Shown: positions 21,132 through 30,900, counted from the first letter of the stretch. The stretch is DNA of 64,000 bases from Streptococcus oralis (GCF_004127215.1 NZ_QEWJ01000001.1:186001-250000), one strand, 5' to 3'. Notes: generated by a model not told the origin, from the sequence alone. Program-made: numbers and translations.

Positions 21132-21766
21132 TTTGCCAATCCCATTCTCTCAAACAAGATAGCCTTGGTAGTTTCCACAACCTCCTCCAAAGGGAGACTG
21201 GCATCAATCTTGGCAATACGATTTCCTTCTTTTTCCAGAAGAGAAAGGTAGCCTTGACGGACTTTTTTATGCAAGTCCAAACCTTCCAAGTCCAAACGAT
21301 TGACCTCACGATTGCTATTAGCAGCAATGCGAGCCATTCCTTCTTCCACCTCGATGTCAAAATAGAGTGTCAAATCGGGTTTGAGACCATCTGTTGCAAA
21401 GTGATTGAGCCAATCAATGGCTTCAATATCCAAGCCACGACCAAATCCCTGATAAGCAACGGAACTATCGATAAAGCGGTCCATAATGACCAACTTACCA
21501 GCTTGAAGAGCAGGCAGAACTTTTTCCACCAAGTGCTGTCTGCGACTAGCGATATAGAGAAGGAGCTCTGTTTTAGGATCCATCTGAGTATGACTTGGAT
21601 CCAAAATCACTTGACGAATCTTCTCCCCAATCAAGACTCCGCCTGGCTCACGAGTTGTCAGCACCTCTACTCCTTTTTCCTCTAAAATTGGGAGTAAAGC
21701 CTCTAAAACACTGGTCTTTCCTGCTCCCTCTGGTCCCTCAAGAGAGACTAAAAATCCTTTTGACAT
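21128..21766 (-). CDS. tmk: Thymidylate kinase
   Basis: Phosphorylates dTMP to dTDP. The 212-residue protein has the P-loop [18 protein letters not shown], the DR(F/Y) motif in [20 protein letters not shown], and the LID region near [20 protein letters not shown] start; first of the tmk-holB-yabA-rsmI group. Confidence 0.95.
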   Translation of the reverse strand: MSKGFLVSLEGPEGAGKTSVLEALLPILEEKGVEVLTTREPGGVLIGEKIRQVILDPSHTQMDPKTELLLYIASRRQHLVEKVLPALQAGKLVIMDRFIDSSVAYQGFGRGLDIEAIDWLNHFATDGLKPDLTLYFDIEVEEGMARIAANSNREVNRLDLEGLDLHKKVRQGYLSLLEKEGNRIAKIDASLPLEEVVETTKAILFERMGLAK

Positions 21767-21862
21767 GTCTAACTCATTTCTTTTTTTCTACCTTCTATTC
21801 TATCAAAAAAATGGGGTTTTGTGACAATCTTTTTGCGTCCTCTCTATTCAATCGACCATAAA

Positions 21863-21888
21863 AGAGGCTGGAATTCATCCAACCTCTC
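21863..21888 (-). terminator. Terminator of proB-proA-proC
   Basis: On the minus strand AGAGGTTGGA pairs with TCCAGCCTCT (one G-U pair) and runs into TTTTAT. The stem begins at the proC stop codon. Confidence 0.75.
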
Positions 21889-22684
21889 ATTTACCTAGTT
21901 CTTGTGTTCGTTTATAGGCTTGATGAACTGCATCCATGACTGTGCCTCTAAAGGCATGTTCTTCCAGACTTGCTACACCAGCGATAGTCGAACCTCCTGG
22001 GCTACAAACTTGGTCTTTCAAGACTCCAGGATGTTGCTGACTTTCGAGGACCATTTGTCCAGCGCCGACTACTGTTTGGGCTGCCATTTTCAAAGCCATT
22101 TCTCGTGGCAATCCTGTCTGTACACCCGCATCTGCCATAGCCTCGATAAAGAGATAGACAAAAGCTGGTCCACAACCTGCGAGACCTGTCGCTGCATCGA
22201 TTAAGCCATCTCCAAGATCAACCAAGAGACCAGCCTTGGCTAATAATTGACAAAAGAGTTCACTGTCCTCAGCACGACAGTTTGCGGACATGGCATAACT
22301 AATCACTCCTTGGCCGATAGCCACTGGAGTATTGGGCATAATGCGAATGATTCGGTGGTGACTCGGAAGAAGTCTTGCCAGTTTTTCCAAGGTCAATCCA
22401 GCCGCCATTGAAATCAAAAGAAGACTCTCTCTTTTTTCAAGGATGGTCTGATATTGAGCAAGCAGTTCAGAAAACTGAGCAGGCTTAACTCCTAGAAAAA
22501 CCACATCTGCTTCTGCAAAAATTTCTTCATTGCTGGAAGCCTGACCACCGAAGTTAGCAATGAAAGCATCCACCTTGGTTTGACTACGATTGGCAAGGAG
22601 AATCTGAGCACCCGTCTTGGCCTGCAAGACAGCCTTGGCCAAGCTAGCTCCCATATTCCCCAAACCGATAAATCCAATCTTCAT
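21887..22684 (-). CDS. proC: Pyrroline-5-carboxylate reductase
   Basis: Last step of proline synthesis, reducing pyrroline-5-carboxylate with NAD(P)H. The 265-residue protein has the Rossmann motif KIGFIGLGNMGASLAKAV, MPNTPVAIGQGVISY, and the C-terminal catalytic helix VCSPGGSTIAGVASLEEHAFR. It starts 3 bp after proA ends and completes the proB-proA-proC operon. Confidence 0.95.
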   Translation of the reverse strand: MKIGFIGLGNMGASLAKAVLQAKTGAQILLANRSQTKVDAFIANFGGQASSNEEIFAEADVVFLGVKPAQFSELLAQYQTILEKRESLLLISMAAGLTLEKLARLLPSHHRIIRIMPNTPVAIGQGVISYAMSANCRAEDSELFCQLLAKAGLLVDLGDGLIDAATGLAGCGPAFVYLFIEAMADAGVQTGLPREMALKMAAQTVVGAGQMVLESQQHPGVLKDQVCSPGGSTIAGVASLEEHAFRGTVMDAVHQAYKRTQELGK

Positions 22685-22687
22685 CTC

Positions 22688-23950
22688 TTACTCCCTTATC
22701 TGTCCGTCACCAGTAACCACATACTTGTAGCTAGTCAACTCTTTCAGGCCCATTGGACCACGCGCATGCAGTTTCTGAGTAGAAATCCCCATCTCACATC
22801 CAAGCCCAAATTGCCCACCATCAGTGAAACGCGTTGAGGCATTGACATAAACCGCTGAAGAGTCCACTTGATTTGTAAAGTAAGCCGCAGATTCAGCATT
22901 TTCTGTCACAATGGCATCCGAATGATGGGTACTGTGGGCTTCAATATGCGCAACCGCTTCTTCTAAACTGCTAACGACCTTAACCGCTAAGATATAGTCT
23001 AAAAACTCGGTGTCAAAGTCTTGAGCCTCAGCTGCTCGACCTGAAAGAAACTGACTTGCTTTGCTATCTAGGCGGAATTGAATCGGTTCCAGTCCAACTT
23101 CTTTTCTATCTGTAACCAGAACTTGCTCCAAACGAGGAAGGAAGCTTGCTGCCTTGTCTTCATGAACCAGCAGAACCTCCATAGCATTGCAGACAGAAGG
23201 ACGACTGGTTTTAGCATTGTTGATGATGGCTAGAGCCTTGTCTTCGTCTGCATCCTTATCTACATAGACATGGACAATCCCAGTTCCTGTCTCAATAACA
23301 GGCACGATAGCATTTTCAACCACGGCATTGATCAAACCAGCCCCTCCACGAGGAATGAGAAGGTCTAGATAACCCTTAGCCTTCATCATGGCATAGCTAC
23401 TTTCTCGACTGATATCTTCCACTAGTTGAATCACATCAGGATGAATGGTAGTCGTCTCCAAGCCCTTCTTCAAAGCTGAGACAATAGCATGGGCAGTTTG
23501 ATAGGCATCTTTACCACTACGAAGAACGACCGCATTTCCACTCTTAAGAGCCAAGGCAGCCGCGTCAGATGTCACATTTGGACGGCTTTCATAGATAATA
23601 CCGATAACACCCATAGCCACACGTTTCTTGGTAATAAGCAAGCCATTATCAAGATGACTTGTCTCTAGGACTTCACCAATGGGATCTGGTAAAGTAACCA
23701 CTTCACGAATCCCTCTTGCCATCGCTTCTATACGTCCCGCATCCAAATAAAGACGGTCCAGCATGACATCTGAAATTTTCCCCTTGGCTGATACCATATC
23801 GAGGGCATTGGCCGCTAAAATCTCCTCAGTAGCTGCCAATAAATGATCAGCCATGGCTAGCAAGGCTTGGTTTTTCACTGCTTCACTGGCTGTGTTGATC
23901 GACTTTTTAACAGCCTGTACTTGTTCAAATTGTTCTTGTATCCTTACCAT
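22688..23950 (-). CDS. proA: Gamma-glutamyl phosphate reductase
   Basis: NADPH-dependent reduction of gamma-glutamyl phosphate to glutamate semialdehyde, second step of proline synthesis. The 420-residue protein is an aldehyde-dehydrogenase-fold enzyme: [47 protein letters not shown], and the active-site cysteine in [15 protein letters not shown]. Near the C-terminus [17 protein letters not shown] is the family signature. ATG start; it follows proB by 9 bp. Confidence 0.95.
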   Translation of the reverse strand: MVRIQEQFEQVQAVKKSINTASEAVKNQALLAMADHLLAATEEILAANALDMVSAKGKISDVMLDRLYLDAGRIEAMARGIREVVTLPDPIGEVLETSHLDNGLLITKKRVAMGVIGIIYESRPNVTSDAAALALKSGNAVVLRSGKDAYQTAHAIVSALKKGLETTTIHPDVIQLVEDISRESSYAMMKAKGYLDLLIPRGGAGLINAVVENAIVPVIETGTGIVHVYVDKDADEDKALAIINNAKTSRPSVCNAMEVLLVHEDKAASFLPRLEQVLVTDRKEVGLEPIQFRLDSKASQFLSGRAAEAQDFDTEFLDYILAVKVVSSLEEAVAHIEAHSTHHSDAIVTENAESAAYFTNQVDSSAVYVNASTRFTDGGQFGLGCEMGISTQKLHARGPMGLKELTSYKYVVTGDGQIRE

Positions 23951-23959
23951 CGCTCACCT

Positions 23960-25069
23960 CTAAAATTCTGTAAAGAGTAGCTGGATTTCAGGAGTGATGG
24001 AAATCCAGTCATCACGGTGAATCAAGACTCCCTTGACTTTTTGAGAACGGAGCATATCTTCTAGGGCTGAGACACCAAATTGGACTCGTCCCTTTCCAAG
24101 AGATTGACCTGTTTCTTTATCTGCTACTGTAACAATATCATGGTAAGAGAAGTTGCCTTCCACTTCTACCACACCTGATAAAAGGAGACTTTTTCCGTTT
24201 TTTGAAAGTGCTTCTGCAGCTCCACCATCTACCCAAATCGTTCCCTGACTTTGAGCATAGAAGGCTAGCCATTGTTTCTGAGTACGAAGTCCCTTCTCTT
24301 GCGCAACAAAGAAAGAACCATCCTTGGTCTCTTCCGCTGCCTCAATCAAGGCATCTGATTTCATGGACGAGCAGATATAGACTGGCACCCCTGACTCCGT
24401 TGCGATCGTAGCTGCTTTGATTTTTGTTAGCATACCCCCAGTACCATTAGACGAACCTGCTCCACCAGCCATATCAATAATCTCACGATTGATAGTCTCG
24501 ATTTTCTCAAGACGTTTGGCTCTTGGATCTGAGTTGGGATTTCCAGTATAGAGACCGTCCACATCTGTCAAGAGAACCAAAAGGTCAGCTTGAACCATAG
24601 CCGCTACCTGAGCACTTAGAGTATCATTGTCCCCAACCTTGAGTTCAGCAATAACAACACTGTCATTCTCGTTGATGATAGGAATGGCACCACGATGAAG
24701 CAATACAGACAAGGCCTGATGGGCATTCTTATAGCGACGTTTATCTACAAAATCATCCTGTGTCAGCAAGATTTGCGCAGAGACGATTTGGCGCATGAGG
24801 AGGTTGGTTGTGTATTCTTCTAGGAGCAAACCTTGTCCTACTGCAGCCGAAGCCTGCTTATCTGCAATCTTGGTCGGACGTTTTTTAAAACCCAAAGCTC
24901 CAAAGCCAGCCGCTACTGCCCCAGAAGATACCAAAATCAACTCATGCCCAGCTTCATGCAACATAGCTAATTGTTGGGTAATGGCCTTTACTTTACTCCT
25001 TGATAAACTTCCGTCTTCATTTGTCAAGGACGAAGTCCCCACCTTAAAGACGATTCGTTTGTAGTTCAT
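23960..25069 (-). CDS. proB: Glutamate 5-kinase
   Basis: First step of proline synthesis, phosphorylating glutamate. The 369-residue protein has the amino-acid-kinase domain (about 1-255: [65 protein letters not shown]) and a C-terminal PUA domain (about 275-369). I place the start at 25069, where GGAG lies seven bases upstream; an ATG seven codons earlier would begin almost at the predicted transcription start. Proline feedback inhibition is usual for the family. Confidence 0.94.
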   Translation of the reverse strand: MNYKRIVFKVGTSSLTNEDGSLSRSKVKAITQQLAMLHEAGHELILVSSGAVAAGFGALGFKKRPTKIADKQASAAVGQGLLLEEYTTNLLMRQIVSAQILLTQDDFVDKRRYKNAHQALSVLLHRGAIPIINENDSVVIAELKVGDNDTLSAQVAAMVQADLLVLLTDVDGLYTGNPNSDPRAKRLEKIETINREIIDMAGGAGSSNGTGGMLTKIKAATIATESGVPVYICSSMKSDALIEAAEETKDGSFFVAQEKGLRTQKQWLAFYAQSQGTIWVDGGAAEALSKNGKSLLLSGVVEVEGNFSYHDIVTVADKETGQSLGKGRVQFGVSALEDMLRSQKVKGVLIHRDDWISITPEIQLLFTEF

Positions 25070-25098
25070 ATTCTCACTCCGATTCTTCATATTTATCC

Positions 25099-25104
25099 AT
25101 TATA
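25099..25104 (-). promoter_or_regulatory. -10 promoter element of proB-proA-proC
   Basis: ATGTTATAATGG on the minus strand, about 30 bp ahead of the proB ATG at 25069. Confidence 0.5.
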
Positions 25105-25138
25105 ACATGAATGCTTTAAAATAGAAAAGACTTGAAAT

Positions 25139-25168
25139 AAAAAAGGTTGAGACAAGGCATCTCAACTC
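25139..25168 (-). terminator. Terminator of cpsY-lspA-rluD
   Basis: GTTGAGA pairs with TCTCAAC and is followed on the minus strand by CTTTTTTA, right after the pseudouridine synthase stop. Confidence 0.8.
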
Positions 25169-25170
25169 TT

Positions 25171-26070
25171 TTATCTATTCTCAGTTTGACGCAATCTTTC
25201 CAGCGTTTCTTTAAAAATCTCTGGAATATCTGCTGTGAATTCCAAGGTCTCACCTGTTCTCGGATGGGTAAAACCTAGAGTTTTAGCATGGAGAAATTGT
25301 CCATGTCCTTTCAAGGTCTTGCGAGGACCATAGACCTCATCCCCAGCGACGGGATGGCCAATATAAGCCATGTGAACACGAATTTGGTGGGTACGCCCTG
25401 TCTCCAGTTGCAACTCGAGCAAACTATAATTACCAAAACGTTCCAAGACCTGAAAACGGGTCACTGCTGGCTTCCCTTTAGCAGTCACAGCCTGTTTCTT
25501 ACGGTCTTTTTCACTCCGACCAATCGGCGCTTCAATCACACCACGATCATTGGGAAGATTGCCATGAACAATCGCCCAATATTTGCGGAGAGACTTTTTA
25601 TCCTTGAGTTCTTGGGCAAGTGCTAAGTGGGCCTCATCATTCTTAGCAATCATGAGAAGACCTGACGTATCCTTGTCAATGCGGTGAACGATTCCTGGGC
25701 GGAGAACCCCATTGATACCTGATAAGTCCTTGATATGGTACATGAGGGCATTGACCAAGGTTCCACTGGTATGACCGGCGCTGGGATGAACCACCATACC
25801 CTGTGGCTTATTGACAACGGCTACGTCCTCATCTTGGTAGATAATTTCCAGAGGAAGGTCCTCGGCAACATACTCCAAAACCTCTGGTTCTGGCACATGA
25901 TAAGTGACGACATCCCCCTCTTGGACAGTGTATTTAGCTTTCTTGACTTGGCCATTGACCAAAACTTGTCCTGCTTTGATTTGTTCATTAGCGAGACTAC
26001 GTGATAATTCTGTCAGGTCCGACAGAGCCTTATCAAGACGTTGCCCACCCGTTTCAATTTTTATTTCCAT
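25171..26070 (-). CDS. RluD-family pseudouridine synthase
   Basis: Converts uridines in 23S rRNA to pseudouridine. The 299-residue protein starts with an S4 RNA-binding domain (about 10-60, [16 protein letters not shown] and [17 protein letters not shown]) followed by the RluA/RluD catalytic domain with the signature [16 protein letters not shown], whose aspartate is the nucleophile, and [20 protein letters not shown]. The exact target position cannot be assigned. It overlaps lspA by 17 bp, the lspA-rluD pairing seen widely in Firmicutes. Confidence 0.92.
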   Translation of the reverse strand: MEIKIETGGQRLDKALSDLTELSRSLANEQIKAGQVLVNGQVKKAKYTVQEGDVVTYHVPEPEVLEYVAEDLPLEIIYQDEDVAVVNKPQGMVVHPSAGHTSGTLVNALMYHIKDLSGINGVLRPGIVHRIDKDTSGLLMIAKNDEAHLALAQELKDKKSLRKYWAIVHGNLPNDRGVIEAPIGRSEKDRKKQAVTAKGKPAVTRFQVLERFGNYSLLELQLETGRTHQIRVHMAYIGHPVAGDEVYGPRKTLKGHGQFLHAKTLGFTHPRTGETLEFTADIPEIFKETLERLRQTENR

Positions 26071-26521
26071 TTACTTCCTCTTTAAGCATTGCAATTAATA
26101 AAACGATGACACCAACCGTCAAATAGCTATCAGCCACATTAAAAATCGCAAAGTTGATAAAGTCTAGGTGAAACATATCCACCACAAAACCTTGACTCAT
26201 TCTGTCGATAAAGTTGCCTAGACCTCCCGCGATTATCAAAGTCAGTCCAAAAACCAGCCAGAGAGAATCCTCCATGTGTTTATGTAGATACCAAATAGCA
26301 CCGACCATGACGACCAGTGTAATGACAGCAAATAGCCACTGCTGGTCTTGCAACATGGAAAAAGCCGCCCCACGATTTTGCAGATAGGTCAAGCTAACGA
26401 GACTGGGTATCCAAGAGCGCACCTCACCCAGTGGAATCTGCTGGACAACATAATTTTTGACCAACTGATCCAGCCCAATCAAAAGCAGTACAATCACTGC
26501 CACTATTCCTCTTTTTTTCAT
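26054..26521 (-). CDS. lspA: Lipoprotein signal peptidase (signal peptidase II)
   Basis: Membrane aspartic protease that cleaves the signal peptide of prolipoproteins such as PrsA of this window. The 155-residue protein has four membrane helices. The two catalytic aspartates lie in GNFIDRM and [11 protein letters not shown], and NRGAAFSML is the conserved external loop. It overlaps cpsY (ATGA) and the pseudouridine synthase gene, so the three are co-translated. Confidence 0.95.
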   Translation of the reverse strand: MKKRGIVAVIVLLLIGLDQLVKNYVVQQIPLGEVRSWIPSLVSLTYLQNRGAAFSMLQDQQWLFAVITLVVMVGAIWYLHKHMEDSLWLVFGLTLIIAGGLGNFIDRMSQGFVVDMFHLDFINFAIFNVADSYLTVGVIVLLIAMLKEEVNGNKN

Positions 26522-27426
26522 GATTTCCTCTTCTGATCAAAATATTCTTGCATAACCTCAACGAAGAGTGTCCCAGCTTGACTCAGCTCCACTTCTTCAC
26601 GTTTGACATAAACCATGCGGTTATCTAAATTATCCTTGAGACGAATAACTGTAATGCCATTAACACTGTCACTATCTAAAAATCCAGACCCAGTCGCATA
26701 AGCATCCGTCCGCTCCAAAATACCGTTCAAGGTAGCACGGTCCGTCACATTGAACATCTGGGAGCTAGCACTGGTATCGACAAAGTTCTCTGAATAGTAA
26801 AGGTACTCGTCCTTTTCCTGAGTAAAGCGAACTGTTGGTAAATCAGCTAAATCCTCCATGACCAGTTCTTCTTTTTCCGCCAAGGGATGTCCTTCACGCA
26901 GATAGATGTGGGTATGAAAAGGAATCAGCTCAATGACTTCGAGACCTAATTTTTCAACCCGTTGCATGATGCCCTTTTGGTTTTGGTTGTTGAGGTAGAT
27001 AATCCCAATCTCACTGTGACCCTGAGCTACTTCGTCTAAGATTTGAACTGTAGTAGACTCAAAAATACGGAAGCTCTTATAGTCAGGATAGCGCTCTGAA
27101 AAAGCCGTAATAGTTGGTGGTAAGAAGTCATAGTGCTGACTAGCAATAGAGAATTCATCTTTTTCTTCCTCAGGATTGGCATACTGATTTTGAAAAACAT
27201 CAAATCCTTTGACCAATTCCTGCGCTTTCTCGTAAAATTCCATACCACGACGGGTCAAGAAAGTCCCTGAGCTGGTCCGACGAAAAATCTTAAAACCTAG
27301 CTCTTTTTCCAAATCACGAACAGAAATTGACAGACTCGGCTGACTAACATACATCTTTTCAGCAGCTTCACGGAAAGTACCACTATTGGCAATAGCCACA
27401 ACATAGCGTAATTGTTGAATGTTCAT
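26518..27426 (-). CDS. cpsY: LysR-type regulator CpsY
   Basis: LysR-family regulator of 302 residues: N-terminal winged helix (about 1-60; [30 protein letters not shown]) and a periplasmic-binding-like effector domain (about 90-300). It closely resembles streptococcal CpsY/MtaR, which have been connected with methionine transport and synthesis, capsule and resistance to neutrophil killing. GGGGGT lies ahead of the ATG and a TGGTATAAT promoter about 30 bp upstream. It leads the cpsY-lspA-rluD transcript. The regulatory target is inferred from relatives. Confidence 0.85.
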   Translation of the reverse strand: MNIQQLRYVVAIANSGTFREAAEKMYVSQPSLSISVRDLEKELGFKIFRRTSSGTFLTRRGMEFYEKAQELVKGFDVFQNQYANPEEEKDEFSIASQHYDFLPPTITAFSERYPDYKSFRIFESTTVQILDEVAQGHSEIGIIYLNNQNQKGIMQRVEKLGLEVIELIPFHTHIYLREGHPLAEKEELVMEDLADLPTVRFTQEKDEYLYYSENFVDTSASSQMFNVTDRATLNGILERTDAYATGSGFLDSDSVNGITVIRLKDNLDNRMVYVKREEVELSQAGTLFVEVMQEYFDQKRKS

Positions 27427-27454
27427 CTTTTACCCCCAACTTCTCTATCTGTTC

Positions 27455-27460
27455 ATTATA
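27455..27460 (-). promoter_or_regulatory. Extended -10 promoter of cpsY-lspA-rluD
   Basis: TTATGGTATAATGAAC on the minus strand, about 30 bp ahead of the cpsY ATG. Confidence 0.6.
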
Positions 27461-27769
27461 CCATAATTCAGAAGTTTTCCACAAAGGAAAAAGAATATCC
27501 ATCATAAAATTCAACTACACTCAAATCGGGTATATAGAGCTAATAAAAACATAAGATTTCATCTATAATTTCCCAGAAGTTCGACACAAGAATACATTCT
27601 TTTAGAAGTTATCTGTTATGACAATAGAGTCTAAAATCATAAATTAGGGGAATAAAGAGCCCGTTTAAAAAAGCTTTCAAAAAATGTTGTTTTACTTTCA
27701 ACTCAAAGATATTTAATCATTAGCAAACCTTGAGAAGGTCAACTCCCACTGGATTCCTTACCCACTTAA
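27461..27769. other. Intergenic stretch with no gene seen
   Basis: AT-rich DNA between cpsY and metK. I see no open reading frame with a ribosome-binding site and no clear hairpin. It may be degenerate sequence belonging to the IS-like remnant next to it. Confidence 0.5.
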
Positions 27770-27855
27770 AGTCAAACTAAAAGGACTTGGCCCTGTACAA
27801 TACAGAACTAAATCCTTTACTTAAATTAGCTGTCTAACTTTTGAGAGTCAGTACA
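27770..27855 (-). mobile_element. Probable end of an IS3-family element (remnant)
   Basis: On the minus strand the segment begins TGTACTGACTCTCAAAAGTT, which looks like the TGNACTGACCCCNAAAAGTTAGAC terminal repeat of IS150-type IS3 elements in streptococci, and continues with an imperfect hairpin (AAAGGATTTAGTTCTGTA and TACAGGGCCAAGTCCTTT). No transposase reading frame remains in the following 400 bp. The assignment is from memory of related ends, not from a search. It lies right after the metK stop codon. Confidence 0.4.
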
Positions 27856-27866
27856 TTGGAAATTTT

Positions 27867-29057
27867 TTATTTCACAGCTTCTTTCAAGGCCTCTACCTTG
27901 TCCAAACGTTCCCATGGAAGGTCAATATCTGTACGTCCCATATGTCCATAAGCCGCTGTTTGACGATAAATTGGGCGTTTGAGGTTCAGCATATGGATAA
28001 TTCCTGCAGGGCGAAGGTCAAAGATTTGACGAGCCGCTTTTTCAAGTTTGCTTTCAGCTACTGTGCCCGTACCAAAGGTATCGATACGGACAGAAACAGG
28101 CTGGGCAACACCGATAGCATAAGCCAATTGAACCTCTGCCTTTTTAGCTAGACCCGCTGCAACAATATTTTTGGCAATATAACGAGCCGCATATGAGGCT
28201 GAACGGTCCACCTTAGTCGCATCCTTACCAGAGAAGGCACCACCACCGTGACGAGAGTAACCACCATAAGTATCCACGATAATCTTACGACCAGTCAAAC
28301 CTGAGTCTCCTTGAGGTCCACCGATGACAAAGCGACCAGTTGGATTGATGAAGAATTTTGTTTGCTCATCCAAGTAAGAGGCTGGAATGACCTCTTTGAT
28401 AACCTTGTTAATAACATCATTGTGAATTTGTTCGTTGCTGACTTCTGGATCATGCTGAGTAGAAATAACGACTGTATCCACGCGCACTGGACGGTCATTC
28501 TCATCGTATTCAACAGTCACTTGGGATTTGGCATCTGGGCGAAGATAGCTGATTTCACCAGACTTGCGAAGTTCTGCCAAACGACGAACCAGTTTGTGGC
28601 TAAGTGAGATTGGCAATGGCATGAGTTCCTCAGTCTCATCCACAGCAAATCCAAACATAAGACCTTGGTCGCCAGCTCCAATCAAGTCCAATGGGTCTTG
28701 ATCTGCATTTCCACGAACTTCCAAGGCTTCGTTAACACCTTGAGCAATATCTGGAGATTGTTCCACTAAAGACGGATGGACTCCCACCGTCTCCGCAGAA
28801 AATCCATACTCGGTATTGGTATAGCCAATCTCTGCAATGGTATCACGAACTACACGGTTAATATCCACATAGGCATTTGTAGAAATTTCACCAAAAACAT
28901 GGACAGAACCTGTATATACAGCTGTCTCAGTAGCAACGTGCGCCTCTGGATCCTTAGCTAAAATAGCATCCAAAATCGCATCTGAAATTTGGTCTGCAAT
29001 CTTATCCGGATGCCCCTCAGATACAGATTCAGACGTGAATAATTTACGTTCTGACAT
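27867..29057 (-). CDS. metK: S-adenosylmethionine synthetase
   Basis: Makes SAM from methionine and ATP. The 396-residue protein has the three-part MetK fold with [20 protein letters not shown] at the start (ATP site), [16 protein letters not shown] (the hexapeptide signature), [21 protein letters not shown] and [17 protein letters not shown] (phosphate-binding loop). The ATG is preceded by AAGGGGGGA, the ribosome-binding site expected of an SMK-box riboswitch. Monocistronic. Confidence 0.96.
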   Translation of the reverse strand: MSERKLFTSESVSEGHPDKIADQISDAILDAILAKDPEAHVATETAVYTGSVHVFGEISTNAYVDINRVVRDTIAEIGYTNTEYGFSAETVGVHPSLVEQSPDIAQGVNEALEVRGNADQDPLDLIGAGDQGLMFGFAVDETEELMPLPISLSHKLVRRLAELRKSGEISYLRPDAKSQVTVEYDENDRPVRVDTVVISTQHDPEVSNEQIHNDVINKVIKEVIPASYLDEQTKFFINPTGRFVIGGPQGDSGLTGRKIIVDTYGGYSRHGGGAFSGKDATKVDRSASYAARYIAKNIVAAGLAKKAEVQLAYAIGVAQPVSVRIDTFGTGTVAESKLEKAARQIFDLRPAGIIHMLNLKRPIYRQTAAYGHMGRTDIDLPWERLDKVEALKEAVK

Positions 29058-29089
29058 AAAAATGTCCCCCCTTAAAAAATATTGTTATA

Positions 29090-29289
29090 GAGTTACAAAG
29101 TACTGGTAGATATTTCTATTGTCTAAGAGTTACGACGCGAAAGAAATAAAAACGATACTTTTTTATTTCTGAAGCTAGTAAGGCGCATAGGGTGACCGCA
29201 TTATAGCGGCAACCGTAGAATGACGAGCGACTTTGGAGCCGTCATTCTTTGCGAGTTACAAAGTACTGATAGATATTTCTACCATCTTA
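29090..29289. repeat. 37-bp direct repeat, separated by an insertion
   Basis: Units at 29090-29126 and 29253-29289. The first 29 bases of each differ at one position (GAGTTACAAAGTACTGRTAG and onwards); the last eight match at about half. The unit contains the 3' arm and a hairpin of the SMK box. Confidence 0.85.
29134..29252. mobile_element. 119-bp MITE-like insertion with 7-bp flanking repeat
   Basis: The segment is flanked on both sides by GAGTTAC (29127-29133 and 29253-29259), as a target-site duplication would be. Its ends show a short inverted similarity, GCGAAAGAA versus GCAAAGAA. Inside are three hairpins: AGAAATAAAAA with TTTTTTATTTCT, CCGC with GCGG, and GAATGACG with CGTCATTC. It has no coding capacity. 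It could be mobilised in trans; I cannot assign it to BOX, RUP or SPRITE with certainty. Confidence 0.55.
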
Positions 29290-29310
29290 TCGGGACTATA
29301 TAACCTTATC

Positions 29311-29316
29311 ATTATA
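29311..29316 (-). promoter_or_regulatory. Extended -10 promoter of metK
   Basis: AGTGGTATAATGATAAGG on the minus strand. The predicted start of transcription, about seven bases on, is the first G of the riboswitch 5' arm at 29304. Confidence 0.65.
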
Positions 29317-29353
29317 CCACTTTTTAATTTTTTTTGCAGTATTTTCTCTAAGT

Positions 29354-29383
29354 CGAAAAAAGAACCTTACGGCTCTTTTTTCG
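29354..29383 (-). terminator. Terminator after the VWA surface-protein gene
   Basis: AAAAAAGAGCC pairs with GGTTCTTTTTT around GTAA; the arms themselves supply A and T tracts, so it could work in both directions. It lies 137 bp after the stop codon at 29521. Confidence 0.7.
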
Positions 29384-29420
29384 TCATAAAAATTCGGCTT
29401 GTATTCTACAATACGAAATA

Positions 29421-29448
29421 TATACCTATGCTTCTATGCATAGGTATA
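29421..29448. repeat. Perfect 11-bp inverted repeat
   Basis: TATACCTATGC and GCATAGGTATA around TTCTAT, between the VWA gene stop and its terminator. No T tract follows, so it is more likely a 3'-end RNA structure than a terminator. Confidence 0.6.
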
Positions 29449-29520
29449 CATACTACCTACTTTTTATTATCTGCTTTTATTTTCTCATGATATTTTTACA
29501 AACAATCTGCCAGTTTTAGG

Positions 29521-30900
29521 TTACTGTTCCTTTGACTTTCTATTGCTTACAGTTAAGCCGAGTCCAGCTATTAGGAGGCCAAGTCCAGCAATACCATAGT
29601 TCGCTGTATCATTACTTCCTGTATCAGGGAGTTTAGCTGATTCTTGTTTATGAGCTGTAGCTACTGGAAGAGAGGTCGTTTGAATCGGATTCTCTGTCTG
29701 AACAACTGGTAATGTTGTACGACGTTCTAAGTAAAAACGATAATTATCTTTCGTTACCTTATAATTGTGTCCTTCAGTCACAGTTTCTACAATCCATGTA
29801 GTTGCATCCTTAGTTAAAGAATCAGCTAAGTTATGATCAATATCCATTAATCGACCTTCAGATACAAAATCTTTATAGCCAATACCAATCACCTTCGAAG
29901 TTGCAACAATTCTTTCGATTTTTGCGGCTTTCAAAGACGCAAGAGTATTCGCAATCGTTGGAATTGAAGGATCCTCCTTCATTGGAGCATCTGTCAACAA
30001 TACGACAAACTTTTTATTTTTAGGTGACTTAGACCAGTCGTAGGTTGAAACAATTTGTGTAAGAGCAGGTGTAGGTGTTTCAGGGAAGTCTCCACCATGT
30101 GCAATCTTAATGCCTGCTAAGGCTTTTTCAAGCTCAGCTGGGTCAGAGGTAAAATAAGATCCATTAAATTTTGTTAAAATTGTACCCTCATCTGCTTCTC
30201 CACTTTTACGTCCATATACTTCATCACTAAAGGTAGCTAATCCAAAACGTGCTGCTACTCCATCTTTAGTAAGATTTCTTGCAAACTCATTGATATTGTT
30301 ACGGACAGTGTCAATAGTTCGATACATAGATGCTGAACGGTCAACAACAAAAACGATATCGGCTGATTTAGATTCTGAAATCGTCCTTGTCGCTTTCTTG
30401 ATTTCGACTGTAGTTGTTTTATCAACACGTTCATATTGGGTATAAGAATTTCCATCTTCATCTTTCCCGCTCACTGTACTCTCAGTTGTTTCAGTCTTTG
30501 GAGCAGGAAGTTCTTCGCTTTTTACAGGTGCCACTTCTGTCTTTGTGACTTCGACTGTTGCAGTTTCTTCATGAATCTTTTGGTTACCCTCTTGGCGTTC
30601 TTTCACGTCAATAGGTGAAACCTTCTTAGAAACGTCTACAAGTTCTCCAGGTTTTGCATCTGATTTGTTAACGACTGGTTTTGCCTCGTCAGCTTTGATT
30701 TCTGCTACAGCAGTTTCGGCAGCAGACATACTTGCTTCGGTTTTCTTTACTGTTTCAGTTGAAGTAGACGCTGTTTTTGTTGCTTCATCTGCAGACACTT
30801 GTCCGACCTGAGCAAAAGCAAACAAAATTGCTACAGAAGCCAACCCAACTTTCATTTTACGAAATGAAAAACGTTGTTGTTTCATAAATGTTTTATCCAT
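29521..30900 (-). CDS. LPXTG-anchored surface protein with a von Willebrand factor A domain
   Basis: A 459-residue wall-attached protein. It has a YSIRK-like signal peptide (FSFRKMKVGLASV, cleavage near residue 37), a Thr/Glu/Lys-rich stalk (about 38-175), one VWA domain (about 178-375) with the metal-ion site DRSAS (187-191), TFSDE, HGGDFPETPT and LLTDAP (Asp304), a short linker, and the sorting signal LPDTG (424-428) with a hydrophobic segment and RKSKEQ tail. Sortase A should join it to peptidoglycan; the VWA site suggests metal-dependent ligand binding. It is small for a streptococcal VWA adhesin, which usually carries further domains. Ligand unknown. Confidence 0.8.
   Translation of the reverse strand: MDKTFMKQQRFSFRKMKVGLASVAILFAFAQVGQVSADEATKTASTSTETVKKTEASMSAAETAVAEIKADEAKPVVNKSDAKPGELVDVSKKVSPIDVKERQEGNQKIHEETATVEVTKTEVAPVKSEELPAPKTETTESTVSGKDEDGNSYTQYERVDKTTTVEIKKATRTISESKSADIVFVVDRSASMYRTIDTVRNNINEFARNLTKDGVAARFGLATFSDEVYGRKSGEADEGTILTKFNGSYFTSDPAELEKALAGIKIAHGGDFPETPTPALTQIVSTYDWSKSPKNKKFVVLLTDAPMKEDPSIPTIANTLASLKAAKIERIVATSKVIGIGYKDFVSEGRLMDIDHNLADSLTKDATTWIVETVTEGHNYKVTKDNYRFYLERRTTLPVVQTENPIQTTSLPVATAHKQESAKLPDTGSNDTANYGIAGLGLLIAGLGLTVSNRKSKEQ

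Larger units (their letters stand above)
29065..29304 (-). promoter_or_regulatory. SMK-box (SAM-III) riboswitch of metK, interrupted
   Basis: SMK boxes upstream of metK in Lactobacillales block the ribosome-binding site when SAM is bound. Here the 5' part at 29304-29282 reads GTTATATAGTCCCGATAAGA on the minus strand, resembling the enterococcal core GTTACAAGTTCCCGAAAGGA. Its first nine bases can pair with CTTTGTAAC (eight of nine pairs, one G-U). That 3' arm is present twice, at 29263-29255 and at 29100-29092; only the second is next to the AAGGGGGGA ribosome-binding site (29073-29065). Between the copies lie a second TAGAAATATCTA hairpin and a 119-bp insertion. Function is likely if the downstream arm pairs with the distant 5' arm, but this is inference. 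Confidence 0.72.
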
